A DNA stretch of 42,442 nt from Hydrogenophaga sp. Its GTDB lineage: Bacteria > Pseudomonadota > Gammaproteobacteria > Burkholderiales > Burkholderiaceae_C. A program made the translations under genes and the position numbers. Below are positions 25,273 through 33,350 of this stretch, in pieces (within the stretch, counting starts at the first letter, position 1; each line of letters begins with the position of its first letter). The stretch covers positions 1 through 42,442 of the forward strand of contig NZ_JAUSOO010000047.1 of the NCBI RefSeq assembly GCF_030656115.1, in the 5' to 3' direction. The notes under the pieces are model-generated. The model was not told where the DNA came from and did no database searches. It saw only the letters and a program-made list of their open reading frames with translations.

Positions 25273-26923
25273 AGCCCCCCTGTCCGCTGCGCACGACGCC
25301 GCCGTGGTGCAGGGCTACCACGCGCGCACCCGGCACCACCTGAGCGGTTACGCCGCCGGCCCCGACACCCTCGACTGGGACGCCCAGCCCGATCCGTTTC
25401 GCCGTTTTGCCGGCACGGCGCTCATGCCCCTGCCGCTGCCGGCCCACCGCGAAACCTTGCCCTGGACCTCGCTGTTCGCCGCTGGCGGCCCCGCGCCCCG
25501 TGCGGCCACGCTCGACCACCTGGGCCTGCTGTTCGAACTCTCCTTCGCGCTGTCCGCCTGGAAGGAACTCGGCCCGGACCGCTGGGCCCTGCGCATCAAC
25601 CCGTCCAGCGGCAACCTGCACCCGACCGAGGTCTACCTGATCGTGCGCGGGCTGCCCGGCCTGGACGACGGCGTGTACCACTACGCCCCGCAGGCGCACG
25701 CGCTGGAGCAGCGCGCCCGCTTCGCACCCCGGCCGGGCATCCAGCCGACCCAGCTGCTGATCGGCTTCAGTTCCATCCACTGGCGCGAGGCCTGGAAATA
25801 CGGTGAACGCGCCTTCCGCTACTGCCAGCTCGACATGGGCCACGCCATCGGCGCGCTGCGTTATGCCGCCGCGGTGCTCGGCTGGCGCATGCGCGAGCTC
25901 GGCCTGAGCCACGCAGACACCGCGGCGGCGCTCGGTCTGGACCGCGCGGGCGACTTCGCCCCCGCCGAACACGAAGAAGCCGAGGCCCTGTTCGAACTGC
26001 TGCCGGGCGCGACCAACGCAGCGCCGGCCGATCCCATGGACTGGCTGGCCGGTGCCGCCTGGACTGGCCAGGCCAACCGGCTGGACCCGCGGCCCATGTA
26101 CCGCTGGCCCGTGATCGACGCGGTCGCGCAAGCCTCTCGCCGCAGCGTGCGCCGGCCCGTCAGCGCCGTGCCGCCGCTGGGCGCGCGCCATCGCCTCCCC
26201 GACACCCGCGCCACGGCGGCCGAGCTGATCCGCGGGCGCCGCAGCGCCCAGCGTTTTGACCGCCAGGCCCGGCTCGGCATCGACGCCTTCTGGCCCCTGC
26301 TCGCCGCCCTGATGCCCGCGCCTGCCGGGGACGGCGCTGTCCAGCTCCCCTGGGACACGGGTGGCACGGGCGGCGCGGAAGATGGGCCGGCCGTGCACGC
26401 GGTGGTCTTCGCGCACCGGGTCGACGGCCTGGCACCCGGCGCCTACCTGTTGCCCCGCAACGCCTCGGCCGGGCCCGTGCTGCAGGCCGCCCTGCCCCAC
26501 CTGAGCTGGCGCCCGGTGCCCGACAGCCCGCCCGAGGTGCCCCTGCTGGAGTTGGCCCTCAACCCCGCGCTGGCCGGCACGCTGCGCACCCTGAGCTGCC
26601 ACCAGGCCATCGCCGCCGACGCGGTGTTCGTGGTGGCGCTGCTGGGCGAGTGCGGGGCCTCGCTGGCCGGCAGACCCTGGCTGTACCGCGAGCGCCTGCG
26701 CGAAGCCGGCCTGATCGGCCAGGTGCTCTACCTCGAAGCCGAAGCCGCCGGCCTGCGCGGCACCGGCATCGGCTGCTTCTTCGACGAACCGGTGCGCGAG
26801 CTGCTTGGCCTGGGTGCCCCAGGCACCGAGCCCTGGCAGGTGCTCTACCACTTCAGCGTCGGCCTGCCGGTGACAGACGCGCGCATCACCAGCACACCCC
26901 CTTACCCGGAGCCCCGCCCATGA
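25265..26923 (+). CDS. Tandem nitroreductase (SagB/ThcOx-like) protein
   Basis: A 552-residue protein with two nitroreductase-type flavin domains. The first (residues ~70-215) includes LFELSFALSAWKE, RINPSSGNLHPTEVYLIV and YRYAAAVLGW-like segments; the second (~320-545) includes ELIRGRRSAQRFD and RLREAGLIGQVLYLEAEAAGLRGTGIGCFFDE. SagB/ThcOx dehydrogenases oxidise azolines in peptide natural products, but tandem homologues appear in nif neighbourhoods with no known substrate. A redox role linked to nitrogenase is inference from operon context. It overlaps the next gene by ATGA. Confidence 0.82.
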   Translation: MPEAPLSAAHDAAVVQGYHARTRHHLSGYAAGPDTLDWDAQPDPFRRFAGTALMPLPLPAHRETLPWTSLFAAGGPAPRAATLDHLGLLFELSFALSAWKELGPDRWALRINPSSGNLHPTEVYLIVRGLPGLDDGVYHYAPQAHALEQRARFAPRPGIQPTQLLIGFSSIHWREAWKYGERAFRYCQLDMGHAIGALRYAAAVLGWRMRELGLSHADTAAALGLDRAGDFAPAEHEEAEALFELLPGATNAAPADPMDWLAGAAWTGQANRLDPRPMYRWPVIDAVAQASRRSVRRPVSAVPPLGARHRLPDTRATAAELIRGRRSAQRFDRQARLGIDAFWPLLAALMPAPAGDGAVQLPWDTGGTGGAEDGPAVHAVVFAHRVDGLAPGAYLLPRNASAGPVLQAALPHLSWRPVPDSPPEVPLLELALNPALAGTLRTLSCHQAIAADAVFVVALLGECGASLAGRPWLYRERLREAGLIGQVLYLEAEAAGLRGTGIGCFFDEPVRELLGLGAPGTEPWQVLYHFSVGLPVTDARITSTPPYPEPRP

Positions 26924-27747
26924 AAGGCCAACGCGTCTTCCGCCGTCTCACCGTGGCCGAGCTCGGCCCCTGGTGCGCGGCCCACCCCAACGCCCTGCTG
27001 CTCGACGCGCGCGACGCCGCCAGCCATGCGCGCGACGGCTGGCCCGGTGCCGTGCGGCTGTGCAGCGACAACCAGGACAGCCTGCTGCTTCGCACCGCGC
27101 GCACGCGCCCGGTGCTGATCTACTGCTACCACGGCAACGCCAGCCAGACTTTGGCCCAGATGTTTGCCGACTTCGGTTTCACCGAGGTCAGCGACCTCAT
27201 CGGCGGCCAGGCGGCCTGGGTCGCGGCGCAGAACGCACCGCCCCCCGCAGCGCCACCGCCGGCACCGCCCGCGCCGCCCCGCAAACCACCCACCCCGGCG
27301 CTCGCCAACTGGCTGCGCACCGAAGGTTTCGACCACCCCGACGCGCGCGGCCCACACGGCAACACGCCGCTGATGCTCGCGGCCTGGCGCGGCGACGCTG
27401 CCACCGTGAGCGCCCTGCTTCAACACGGCGTGACGCTGGACGCCGTCAACCGCGACGGTAACAACGCGCTCTGGCTGGCCTGCGTGCACGGCGACCTCTC
27501 GGGCATTGAACGCCTGGTGCGCGCGGGCGTGCCGATCGACCAGACCAACACCACCGGCGCCACCGCGCTGATGTACGCGTCCAGCAGCGGCAAGGCCGCC
27601 GTGCTGCGCCAGCTGCTCGCGCTCGGCGCCGACGCCAGCCTGCGCACGCAAGACGACTTCAGCGCGCTCGACATGGCCGCCAGCGTGGAATGCCTGCGCC
27701 TGCTGCGCCCGGCGCGCCAAACCACCCCCAGCGAAAGCCCCCCATGA
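26920..27747 (+). CDS. Rhodanese-ankyrin fusion protein
   Basis: A 275-residue two-domain protein. Residues 1-105 form a GlpE-like rhodanese domain with active-site loop C69-Y-H-G-N-A-S-Q, so sulfur-transfer activity is plausible. A Pro/Ala linker (about 107-128) is followed by three to four ankyrin repeats (GNTPLMLAAWRGDAATVSALLQ, GNNALWLACVHGD, GATALMYASSSGKAAVLRQLLALGAD) to the C-terminus. Both ends overlap neighbours by ATGA. It may provide sulfur for Fe-S cluster work on a protein held by the ankyrin repeats. Confidence 0.88.
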   Translation: MKGQRVFRRLTVAELGPWCAAHPNALLLDARDAASHARDGWPGAVRLCSDNQDSLLLRTARTRPVLIYCYHGNASQTLAQMFADFGFTEVSDLIGGQAAWVAAQNAPPPAAPPPAPPAPPRKPPTPALANWLRTEGFDHPDARGPHGNTPLMLAAWRGDAATVSALLQHGVTLDAVNRDGNNALWLACVHGDLSGIERLVRAGVPIDQTNTTGATALMYASSSGKAAVLRQLLALGADASLRTQDDFSALDMAASVECLRLLRPARQTTPSESPP

Positions 27748-28193
27748 GCCACCTCGTCTTTTTTGAAAAGCCCGGCTGCGGCGGCAACGCGCGCCAGCGC
27801 GCCGCACTCCAGGCCGCCGGCCACACCCTGGAGCGCCGCAACCTGCTGACCGCGCACTGGACGTCCGAAGCCCTGCTCGCCTTCCTCGCCCCCCTGCCTG
27901 TGCCCGACTGGTTCAACCGCGCCGCCCCGCGCATCAAGAGCGGCGAGCTGGTGCCCGAGGCGCTGCAGGCAGAGGCCGCCCTGGCCCTGCTGCTCGCCGA
28001 GCCGCTGCTGATCCGCCGCCCGCTGATGTGGAACCCCGCCGACGACAGCCGCATGGTTGGCTTCGACACCGCCGCGGTCACGGACTGGATCGGCCTCGTG
28101 CCCTCGGCCCAGCGCCCGAGCTCGCTGGAAGGCTGCAGCTCGCCCACCAAGTCCTGTTCCACCCCCACCGGAGGCCAACATGCCCCTGTTTGA
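27744..28193 (+). CDS. nifO: NifO/ArsC-like nitrogenase-associated protein
   Basis: A 149-residue protein of the thioredoxin-fold ArsC/Spx group called nitrogenase-associated (NifO). It starts MSHLVFFEKPGCGGNARQRAALQAAGH with one N-terminal Cys in the redox-loop position, followed by LIRRPLMW. A second Cys in SSLEGCSSPTKSC lies near a low-complexity end. Its precise role is unsettled; in Azotobacter nifO is linked to molybdenum use. The end overlaps the FmdB gene by 14 bases. Confidence 0.8.
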   Translation: MSHLVFFEKPGCGGNARQRAALQAAGHTLERRNLLTAHWTSEALLAFLAPLPVPDWFNRAAPRIKSGELVPEALQAEAALALLLAEPLLIRRPLMWNPADDSRMVGFDTAAVTDWIGLVPSAQRPSSLEGCSSPTKSCSTPTGGQHAPV

Positions 28194-28428
28194 CTACCAC
28201 TGCAAGGCCTGCCAGGCCGAGTTCGAGCTGCTGGTGCGCGCCAGCACCGTGCCCACCTGCCCGCACTGCGCGAGCACCGAGCTGGAGAAGTGCGTCTCGC
28301 GCATCGCCCCGGCCGGCAAGATCGAATCCATCCGCATGTCCAACCGCCGCCTCGCGGCGGCACAGGGCCACTTCAACCACTACAGCCCGTCCGAACAGGC
28401 GCGGCTGCTCAAAGGAAAAAGCGTTTAG
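28180..28428 (+). CDS. FmdB-type zinc-ribbon protein
   Basis: An 82-residue protein with the FmdB N-terminal zinc ribbon: YHCKACQAEFE and CPHCAS. The C-terminus is basic and unconserved. It has a strong GGAGG RBS, 9 bases before ATG 28180. FmdB-family proteins are thought to be small regulators, but their role is uncertain. Confidence 0.8.
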   Translation: MPLFDYHCKACQAEFELLVRASTVPTCPHCASTELEKCVSRIAPAGKIESIRMSNRRLAAAQGHFNHYSPSEQARLLKGKSV

Positions 28429-28435
28429 GCAGGGC

Positions 28436-28520
28436 CACCCCGCGCCGCGCTTGCAGCGCGTCACCCCCACAAGGGGGCAACACCAGCGGCCCGGCACAGC
28501 CGGTTCCGCGGTGTTCCCGG
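28436..28520 (+). repeat. GC-rich intergenic repeat copy
   Basis: It lies between the FmdB and OsmC genes, in sense orientation: GCGCCGCGCTTGCAGCGCG, then CACCCCCACAAGGGGG, then CCGGCACAGCCGG. Confidence 0.7.
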
Positions 28521-28568
28521 TGGAGCCGCTGCTCTCGATGCACTTCTCATTTTTCTGGAGCTATTGAC

Positions 28569-29006
28569 ATGGATCTTGTCTACAAAACAACGATGCTGAC
28601 CCAGGGCGGTCGCGGCGGTCAGGTGCAGAGCGAAGACGGCAGCTTCAAGCTCAAGCTCGCCGTGCCCAAAGAGATGGGCGGCAGCGGCGAGGGGCCGAAC
28701 CCCGAGATGCTGTTCGCAGCCGCCTTCGCGGCCTGTTTCGAACATTCCATCCGCCACATCGCCAAGGCCGACAAACTGCCGCTGCGCGGCTGCTACGTTG
28801 AAGCCACGCTGTCGATGTACGTCAACTTCGAAGGCGCCTACCGCATGGCGCTCAGCCTCACCGCCACCCTGGCCGGCCCGCTGGACCAGGTGACGGCCGA
28901 CAGCCTGATGGAACGCGCCAAGGGCATCTGCCCGTATGCCGACGCGACCAAGAACAACATGAGTCTCAACCTCAAGGCGGTGCTCGATACGCCAGTGACT
29001 GTATGA
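28569..29006 (+). CDS. OsmC/Ohr-family peroxide-reducing protein
   Basis: A 145-residue protein with the two redox cysteines of the Ohr/OsmC family, in AAFAACFEH and KGICPYADATKNN, and the conserved GGSGEGPNPEMLFAAA block. These proteins reduce organic hydroperoxides. Its own RBS (TGGAG, 8 bases) precedes ATG. Its place in the nif neighbourhood fits oxidative-stress protection. Confidence 0.93.
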   Translation: MDLVYKTTMLTQGGRGGQVQSEDGSFKLKLAVPKEMGGSGEGPNPEMLFAAAFAACFEHSIRHIAKADKLPLRGCYVEATLSMYVNFEGAYRMALSLTATLAGPLDQVTADSLMERAKGICPYADATKNNMSLNLKAVLDTPVTV

Positions 29007-29110
29007 GCCCCCAAGCGTTTTCGTCCCTGCGGGACGAACCCGGGGCTCCGCCGTTGCGCGGGTCGCTGCCCCCCGAGGGGGCTGATCCGGCTTGGGGCGG
29101 CCCGGCGCCG
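29005..29110 (+). repeat. Variant GC-rich intergenic element
   Basis: GC-rich hairpins (GTCCCTGCGGGAC, GCCCCCCGAGGGGGC, CCGGCGCCGG) fill the gap after the OsmC gene. It shares only the CCCCC/GGGGG stem and general plan with the main family. Confidence 0.5.
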
Positions 29111-29116
29111 GATCGC

Positions 29117-29359
29117 ATGAGCGGGGACGCAGGCTTCTTCATGGACTGGGACGGCAACGTCCGCCGCACCGACGACCCGGGCGGCGGCTACCGCTGCGAT
29201 GTCGACCGCGGCGCGCGCTACGTCGGTGTGCTCTCCAAGTCGGGCGCTCTGGTGCACGAAGCCACCTTCTACAAAGACCAGGCCGCGCTCGACAAAGCCG
29301 GCATCAAGGCCACGCTGGTCCCGGGCAGCCACCCCTGGGGCCAAGAAGGCGTCGCCTGA
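29117..29359 (+). CDS. Hypothetical protein, 80 residues
   Basis: The frame is open from 29003, but its first 38 codons are the repeat element, so I prefer ATG 29117 (MSGDAGFFMDWDGNVRRTDDPGGGYRC). The protein is small and beta-rich, ending in TLVPGSHPWGQEGVA. No family known to me. It sits between the OsmC and YkgJ genes. Confidence 0.65.
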   Translation: MSGDAGFFMDWDGNVRRTDDPGGGYRCDVDRGARYVGVLSKSGALVHEATFYKDQAALDKAGIKATLVPGSHPWGQEGVA

Positions 29360-29382
29360 AACAACACCCGGAGACGGAGACC

Positions 29383-30108
29383 ATGAATCACGCTGCCGAG
29401 CACGGCGCCGAAGCCTTCTTCCGCCAGCAGCGCAGCGCCTTTGAACACACGCTCGCCACCGCCGGCCCCGAGGCCGCGCTGCTGCAGGCCTGGGACAGTT
29501 TCGACGGCAACGTGGCCATCCAGTGCGAAGGCCAGCCACCGGTCGCCTGCACCAAAGGCTGCGCCAGCTGCTGCGAACTGCGCGCGACCGCGCTGGCACC
29601 CGAGGTGTTCGTGCTGGCCAACTACCTGCGCGCCACCGCACCCACGCTGGCCAGCCATGGCATTCACCTGATCGCCCAGGTGCGCGAGGCCGACGCCGCC
29701 ACCCGGGGGCAGGACGAAACAGCCCGCGTGGCGATGCGCCAGCGCTGCGCCTTTGTGGTGAAAGGTGTGTGCCTGATCCACCGCGCGCGGCCGCTGGCCT
29801 GCCGGGGCCACGCCTCACACGACCGACGCGCCTGCGTGGACGCCGCGGCCGGACGGGCTACCGAGGTGCCGTTTTCCGGGCCGTACCAGATGGTGCGCAT
29901 GCTGCTGCAGTCGGCCCTGCAGGCCGCCCTGCGCCAGCAGGGCCTGGCCTGGGGCGCCTACGAGCTGAACCACGCCCTGGTGCTGGCGCTGGACGCACCG
30001 GACGCGCAGGCCGCTTGGCTGCAGGGCGCCGACCCGCTGGCCGAGGCGGCGGTGGACTTGGACCAGCGCGAGACCATGGCGGCGGGGTTTAACGAGATAC
30101 GGCGGTGA
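29383..30108 (+). CDS. YkgJ-type cysteine-cluster protein
   Basis: A 241-residue protein with the CxxxCxxCC motif (CTKGCASCCE) of the YkgJ/zinc- or iron-chelating family and further cysteines downstream (QRCAFVVKGVC, PLACRGH, DRRAC). Metal binding is likely, function unknown. The RBS is GGAGA. It closes the rightward nif operon; the next gene is convergent and very different in base composition. Confidence 0.82.
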   Translation: MNHAAEHGAEAFFRQQRSAFEHTLATAGPEAALLQAWDSFDGNVAIQCEGQPPVACTKGCASCCELRATALAPEVFVLANYLRATAPTLASHGIHLIAQVREADAATRGQDETARVAMRQRCAFVVKGVCLIHRARPLACRGHASHDRRACVDAAAGRATEVPFSGPYQMVRMLLQSALQAALRQQGLAWGAYELNHALVLALDAPDAQAAWLQGADPLAEAAVDLDQRETMAAGFNEIRR

Positions 30109-30151
30109 GTGGGTGGCGCGGGTGCCGACTGGGGGGCTGATTTGAGTGATT

Positions 30152-30169
30152 GCGACAGATCTATGTCGC
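30152..30169. terminator. Possible bidirectional hairpin between convergent genes
   Basis: GCGACA / TGTCGC with a 6-base loop, followed by A/T-rich sequence. It lies between the convergent stops at 30108 and 30200. Confidence 0.35.
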
Positions 30170-30199
30170 GCAAAATCGAAAAATAGAATTAAAACTTAT

Positions 30200-31513
30200 T
30201 TACTTAGGAGATTCCATCGTTGCTTTTTTCGATTTAAACATGCGAACCGGAATCTTGTCTGCAAATGATAATCCAAGATTGGAAGAAAACTTTTTCGGAC
30301 GAATACGCACCCAACAGTCCGCCAACTCATCCTCTGAAAATGCCTCGCCGAGCTCAAGTCGAAACTCAGTGTCGTCAATTTGGAAGTCGTCTTTATTCAA
30401 GTCAAGAAGCATATATCCATTGGCAAAGACGCGAACACAATTAAGCCTTTCCGCCAGCGATTTGTTTAAAATTGGCATTAACATGCACTCATCAAAATCG
30501 ATCAATGACAGCACCGGCGAAAATCGGATGAAACTATCAGTTTTGTAAGAAACCACAAGTTGTTCGACAGTTTTCATCCCTATGCCAGAGCCGTATCCAA
30601 TAGGCTGGTACCTACCGGTGCTATCGTCCTCCTTTGACTCGGAAGAATCCGTCTTTTCTTGGGAATTTTCCCATGCAACCTTCCATTGCCCGCTCGCGAT
30701 TCCCATAGCTATACCCGGACGTTCGTCACGCATATGACGAATATCAGTTCTAAACCTGTCAGCCTTATCTGTTTTTCCGATCAATATACCCAAGATGCCC
30801 AGCTTAGGCTCACGTAGATAGATTGAACAAAAAGCACGAAAATGCCCAATCTCTTTTGCGTCGTATTCCCTGTCCAGCTTGAATTGAACATGTAATCCCG
30901 AGATGGGGTGCGTTGCTTCCTGTAGGAAAAGTAGCTGGGCGAGTGTTGAATGGACCTCTTGAAATCCTGTCGCAATGACTGCTTGGATTTCATCGCCCCA
31001 CTTTGCAAAGAAACTCGCTTGTTCGGCCTCTGACATGGAGATGTTGAGAAACTGAAAACGAGCAGCGAACCCATCCGGACTATCAAGCGCAACTCGGAGC
31101 CGCTCCCGATCAAGAACATCGCAAAAAGTGAACCCCTTAGTTCGCGCTTTGGCTATGAGATCGTCCTTTTCTCCGGCTGTGAAGTTAACGTTGGTAAGGA
31201 ATACAAAAACAGATGGTCGCGGCGTAGCTTCCCAAGCGCTGTCGAGATCGTCAGAAAACTTAGTGCGAATCGTCTTCTTCTTCTCCTCAATATCAGCTGC
31301 CTGATTTACAAAGCCAACAGCGCAATATGCTAGATCTGCCCCCCGAAACTGGGCCTCGATGTCTCTCCCGCCATCTGGGCCGCCCCTGGGGTGACGTGGT
31401 CTGACATTTGTAAAACGTTTATCCAAAGCAACAACTGCCAAGCACAACTGCTCTCGGTGCATTTGGTTCGCGTCGAGGTAGTTCTTCAGCTTTTCGTCTG
31501 TTTGATAGGTCAA
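30200..31513 (-). CDS. AT-rich 437-residue protein, nuclease-like N-terminus
   Basis: An unrecognised protein of much lower GC than its surroundings, so probably acquired. The N-terminal block NVRPRHPRGGPDGGRDIEAQF resembles the GxxDxGxD(I/V)xA core of Mrr-type PD-(D/E)xK nucleases, with AVGFVNQAADIEEKKKTI next; the usual downstream E/Q-x-K is not clear, so activity is doubtful. A long mixed alpha/beta region follows (TKDRERLRVALDSPDGFAARF-type segments), without transmembrane parts. The C-terminus is basic. A defence role is plausible by composition and motif only. Confidence 0.7.
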   Translation of the reverse strand: MTYQTDEKLKNYLDANQMHREQLCLAVVALDKRFTNVRPRHPRGGPDGGRDIEAQFRGADLAYCAVGFVNQAADIEEKKKTIRTKFSDDLDSAWEATPRPSVFVFLTNVNFTAGEKDDLIAKARTKGFTFCDVLDRERLRVALDSPDGFAARFQFLNISMSEAEQASFFAKWGDEIQAVIATGFQEVHSTLAQLLFLQEATHPISGLHVQFKLDREYDAKEIGHFRAFCSIYLREPKLGILGILIGKTDKADRFRTDIRHMRDERPGIAMGIASGQWKVAWENSQEKTDSSESKEDDSTGRYQPIGYGSGIGMKTVEQLVVSYKTDSFIRFSPVLSLIDFDECMLMPILNKSLAERLNCVRVFANGYMLLDLNKDDFQIDDTEFRLELGEAFSEDELADCWVRIRPKKFSSNLGLSFADKIPVRMFKSKKATMESPK

Positions 31514-31735
31514 TTTATTTCACCTCTCTATTGTTCAATGACATTGTGTTTCTAAACTCGGCAGCAGTACTAGCCCTTACTCCGCCAATTCTTGCGCTTG
31601 CGCCCAAATGAAGCCTCCGGGTGAGGCGAGGTGCGGAGAGTGGTCGGAGAGGGGGTGAAGTGCCAAAAAGGCGGACCGCGTCGATTGTCCAATCATGGCG
31701 ACAGAGCACATTCGCCGATGTCAAAGTCAAGTGCA

Positions 31736-31761
31736 ACCCCCCGAAACCGCTTCCGGGGGGT
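31736..31761. terminator. Strong G/C hairpin
   Basis: ACCCCCCG, 10-base loop, CGGGGGGT. Eight perfect base pairs, followed within 12 bases by TTTTT on the plus strand; terminator-like. Confidence 0.45.
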
Positions 31762-31775
31762 CAAAAGACCCATTT

Positions 31776-31835
31776 TTGTTCTTCTAAGAACAATTTTCAG
31801 CCCAGCGTCGAGCGAAATTGTTCTTAAAAGAACAA
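31776..31835. promoter_or_regulatory. Two tandem TTGTTCTT-N2-AAGAACAA palindromes
   Basis: The copies are 31776-31793 and 31818-31835. Each has perfect 8-base arms separated by two bases, and the centres are 42 bases apart, four helical turns. This is the layout of a paired operator for a dimeric repressor. No adjacent gene obviously belongs to it. Confidence 0.6.
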
Positions 31836-31979
31836 AAAACAGCCCAAAAGCCCCCGAAACACACCGGGAGCTGCCGGGCGCGACGGGGCACCCAGGCCAG
31901 CGTTCACCAGCCAGTCACCTTTGACCATACGCCCTCCTGCCCTCGGGCTGGCTGCCGGTGTGCAGCAAGCTCCCCAACC

Positions 31980-32288
31980 TCAGCCGCAGCACTTCTTGAA
32001 CTTCTTCCCGCTGCCGCATGGGCAAGCATCGATGCGGCTCGGCGCGGGCACAGCTTGCTTCACCGTCTCCACGCGTGGGCCCAGGCTCATCCAGGTTTCG
32101 CGCAGGTTGTAGACCGCCCAGATGCCGTCGCCCACGGCCTTCATGCGCGCGGCGCTCACGCGGGGCGGGCCCTGCTGGTCTTCGTAGGCGTGGAGCGTGG
32201 GCGCGCCGGTGTCGAGCGGCGTGAGCGCGCGCAACAGCTTCAGCGCGGCCCCGCGCCACTGCTGCGCCTGGACCTCATGGGCCGCCCG
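31980..32288 (-). pseudogene. N-terminally truncated SEC-C motif protein
   Basis: The frame ends in the SEC-C zinc motif [15 protein letters not shown], preceded by [37 protein letters not shown]. Translation runs up to an in-frame TGA near 32289 without a usable ATG, only TTG 32234, so the gene looks broken at its 5' side. It is closely similar to the copy at the right window edge (42199). Confidence 0.65.
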
Positions 32289-32329
32289 TCACATCCACAC
32301 CGTCGAGATCAAGAACGGGTGCCGTCGCT

Positions 32330-33253
32330 TCAGCTGCTTTGGACACCACGGGTCGCCAGAGGGCGGACCGCATCGGTTCGGCCGGCCCACCACAGCGCCG
32401 CGCCCATCAACAGCACGCCCGCCCACTGCATGCCATCCAGCGCCCGGCCATAGATCGCCACATCGAGCGCGATCGCGGCCATCGGGTAGACGAACTGCAG
32501 CAGCGCAATCCGCCCGACCTCCAGCCGCTGCATGCCGGCATAGATCAGCGCGTAGGCCAAGCCGGTGTGCAGCACACCCAAGCCCACCAGCCAGCCCCAG
32601 GTGGCGGCGGGCCAACCGCTCCACTGCGCAGGCAGGCCATGCCAGGCGGGCCACCAGGCCAGCAGCAGCGTGCCGGTGGCGCACTGCCAGAACGTCAAAC
32701 CCAGCGAGCTGAGCGCGCGCTGCCGCTGGGCCAGCAGCGACACCGCCGCATAACACACCGACCCCAGCACGGCCAACGCCAGGCCCCAGGCGAACAGCGG
32801 CTGCCCACCCGGCAGGCCGGAGCGCAGCAGCCCGGTGGCCATCGTCAGACCAGCGAACGCACCGAAGACGCCCAGCGCCCGCGCGCCACCCAGCCGCTCG
32901 CCGAACAAACACACTCCGACCAGCAGCAACCACAAGGGCTGCAAGTGAAAAGTCACCGTCGCCAACGCGATCGAGGTCCACTGGATGGCGGCAAAGAAGC
33001 TGGCCCACATCACCACCATCAGGCTGCCCGTCAGCACTGCCACAGCGATGCCTTGGCGTGTCGGACGCAGTTCCCCGAGCCTTCCGGTTGCCCACGCAAA
33101 GGCCAGCAACGCCGCGCCGCCGAAGATGCAGCGGAAGAACACCGCCGTCAGTGGGTGCTGGCCGGCCTGCTCAAGAAACAGTCCGAGTGTTCCCATCAGC
33201 AGGCCGCCGGTCACCATCAGCCCGGCACCGGAAGAGCGTTGTGTGTCTGTCAT
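32330..33253 (-). CDS. EamA-family (DMT) membrane transporter
   Basis: A 307-residue ten-helix exporter of the drug/metabolite transporter superfamily, with two EamA repeats. Hydrophobic segments start at GLMVTGGLLMGTLGLFLEQ and continue to AGVLLMGAALWWAG. Substrates in this family are amino acids or other small metabolites and cannot be read here. It is transcribed divergently from the LysR gene at 33351, which probably regulates it. Confidence 0.9.
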   Translation of the reverse strand: MTDTQRSSGAGLMVTGGLLMGTLGLFLEQAGQHPLTAVFFRCIFGGAALLAFAWATGRLGELRPTRQGIAVAVLTGSLMVVMWASFFAAIQWTSIALATVTFHLQPLWLLLVGVCLFGERLGGARALGVFGAFAGLTMATGLLRSGLPGGQPLFAWGLALAVLGSVCYAAVSLLAQRQRALSSLGLTFWQCATGTLLLAWWPAWHGLPAQWSGWPAATWGWLVGLGVLHTGLAYALIYAGMQRLEVGRIALLQFVYPMAAIALDVAIYGRALDGMQWAGVLLMGAALWWAGRTDAVRPLATRGVQSS

Positions 33254-33307
33254 GGCAGGAATTTCGGCGCATTCCTGAAGTTCGTAAAGCGCGATAATCT
33301 GGCGCTG

Positions 33308-33324
33308 TTCGTTCGATAAACGAA
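33308..33324. promoter_or_regulatory. Inverted repeat between EamA and LysR genes
   Basis: TTCGTT / AACGAA separated by five bases in the 97-base divergent intergenic region. A LysR-type regulator binding site is the natural reading. Confidence 0.5.
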
Positions 33325-33350
33325 ATCATCTTTGATGCAGCCGACCCGAT

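Larger units (their letters stand above)
31514..31979. other. Noncoding region with tandem palindromes
   Basis: No credible gene in 466 bases; short frames on both strands lack family features. It holds a CCCCCCG / CGGGGGG hairpin (31736-31761) and two GTTCTT-type palindromes (31776, 31818). The left half is GC-rich and resembles the flanking chromosome. Confidence 0.55.

Noticed and set aside
25208..26851. 547-residue minus-strand frame opposite the nitroreductase gene
   Set aside because: Shadow of the plus-strand gene; composition is biased and no motif is present.
31550..31760. Insertion-sequence end near the AT-rich gene
   Set aside because: No transposase, no paired terminal inverted repeat and no target duplication are visible.
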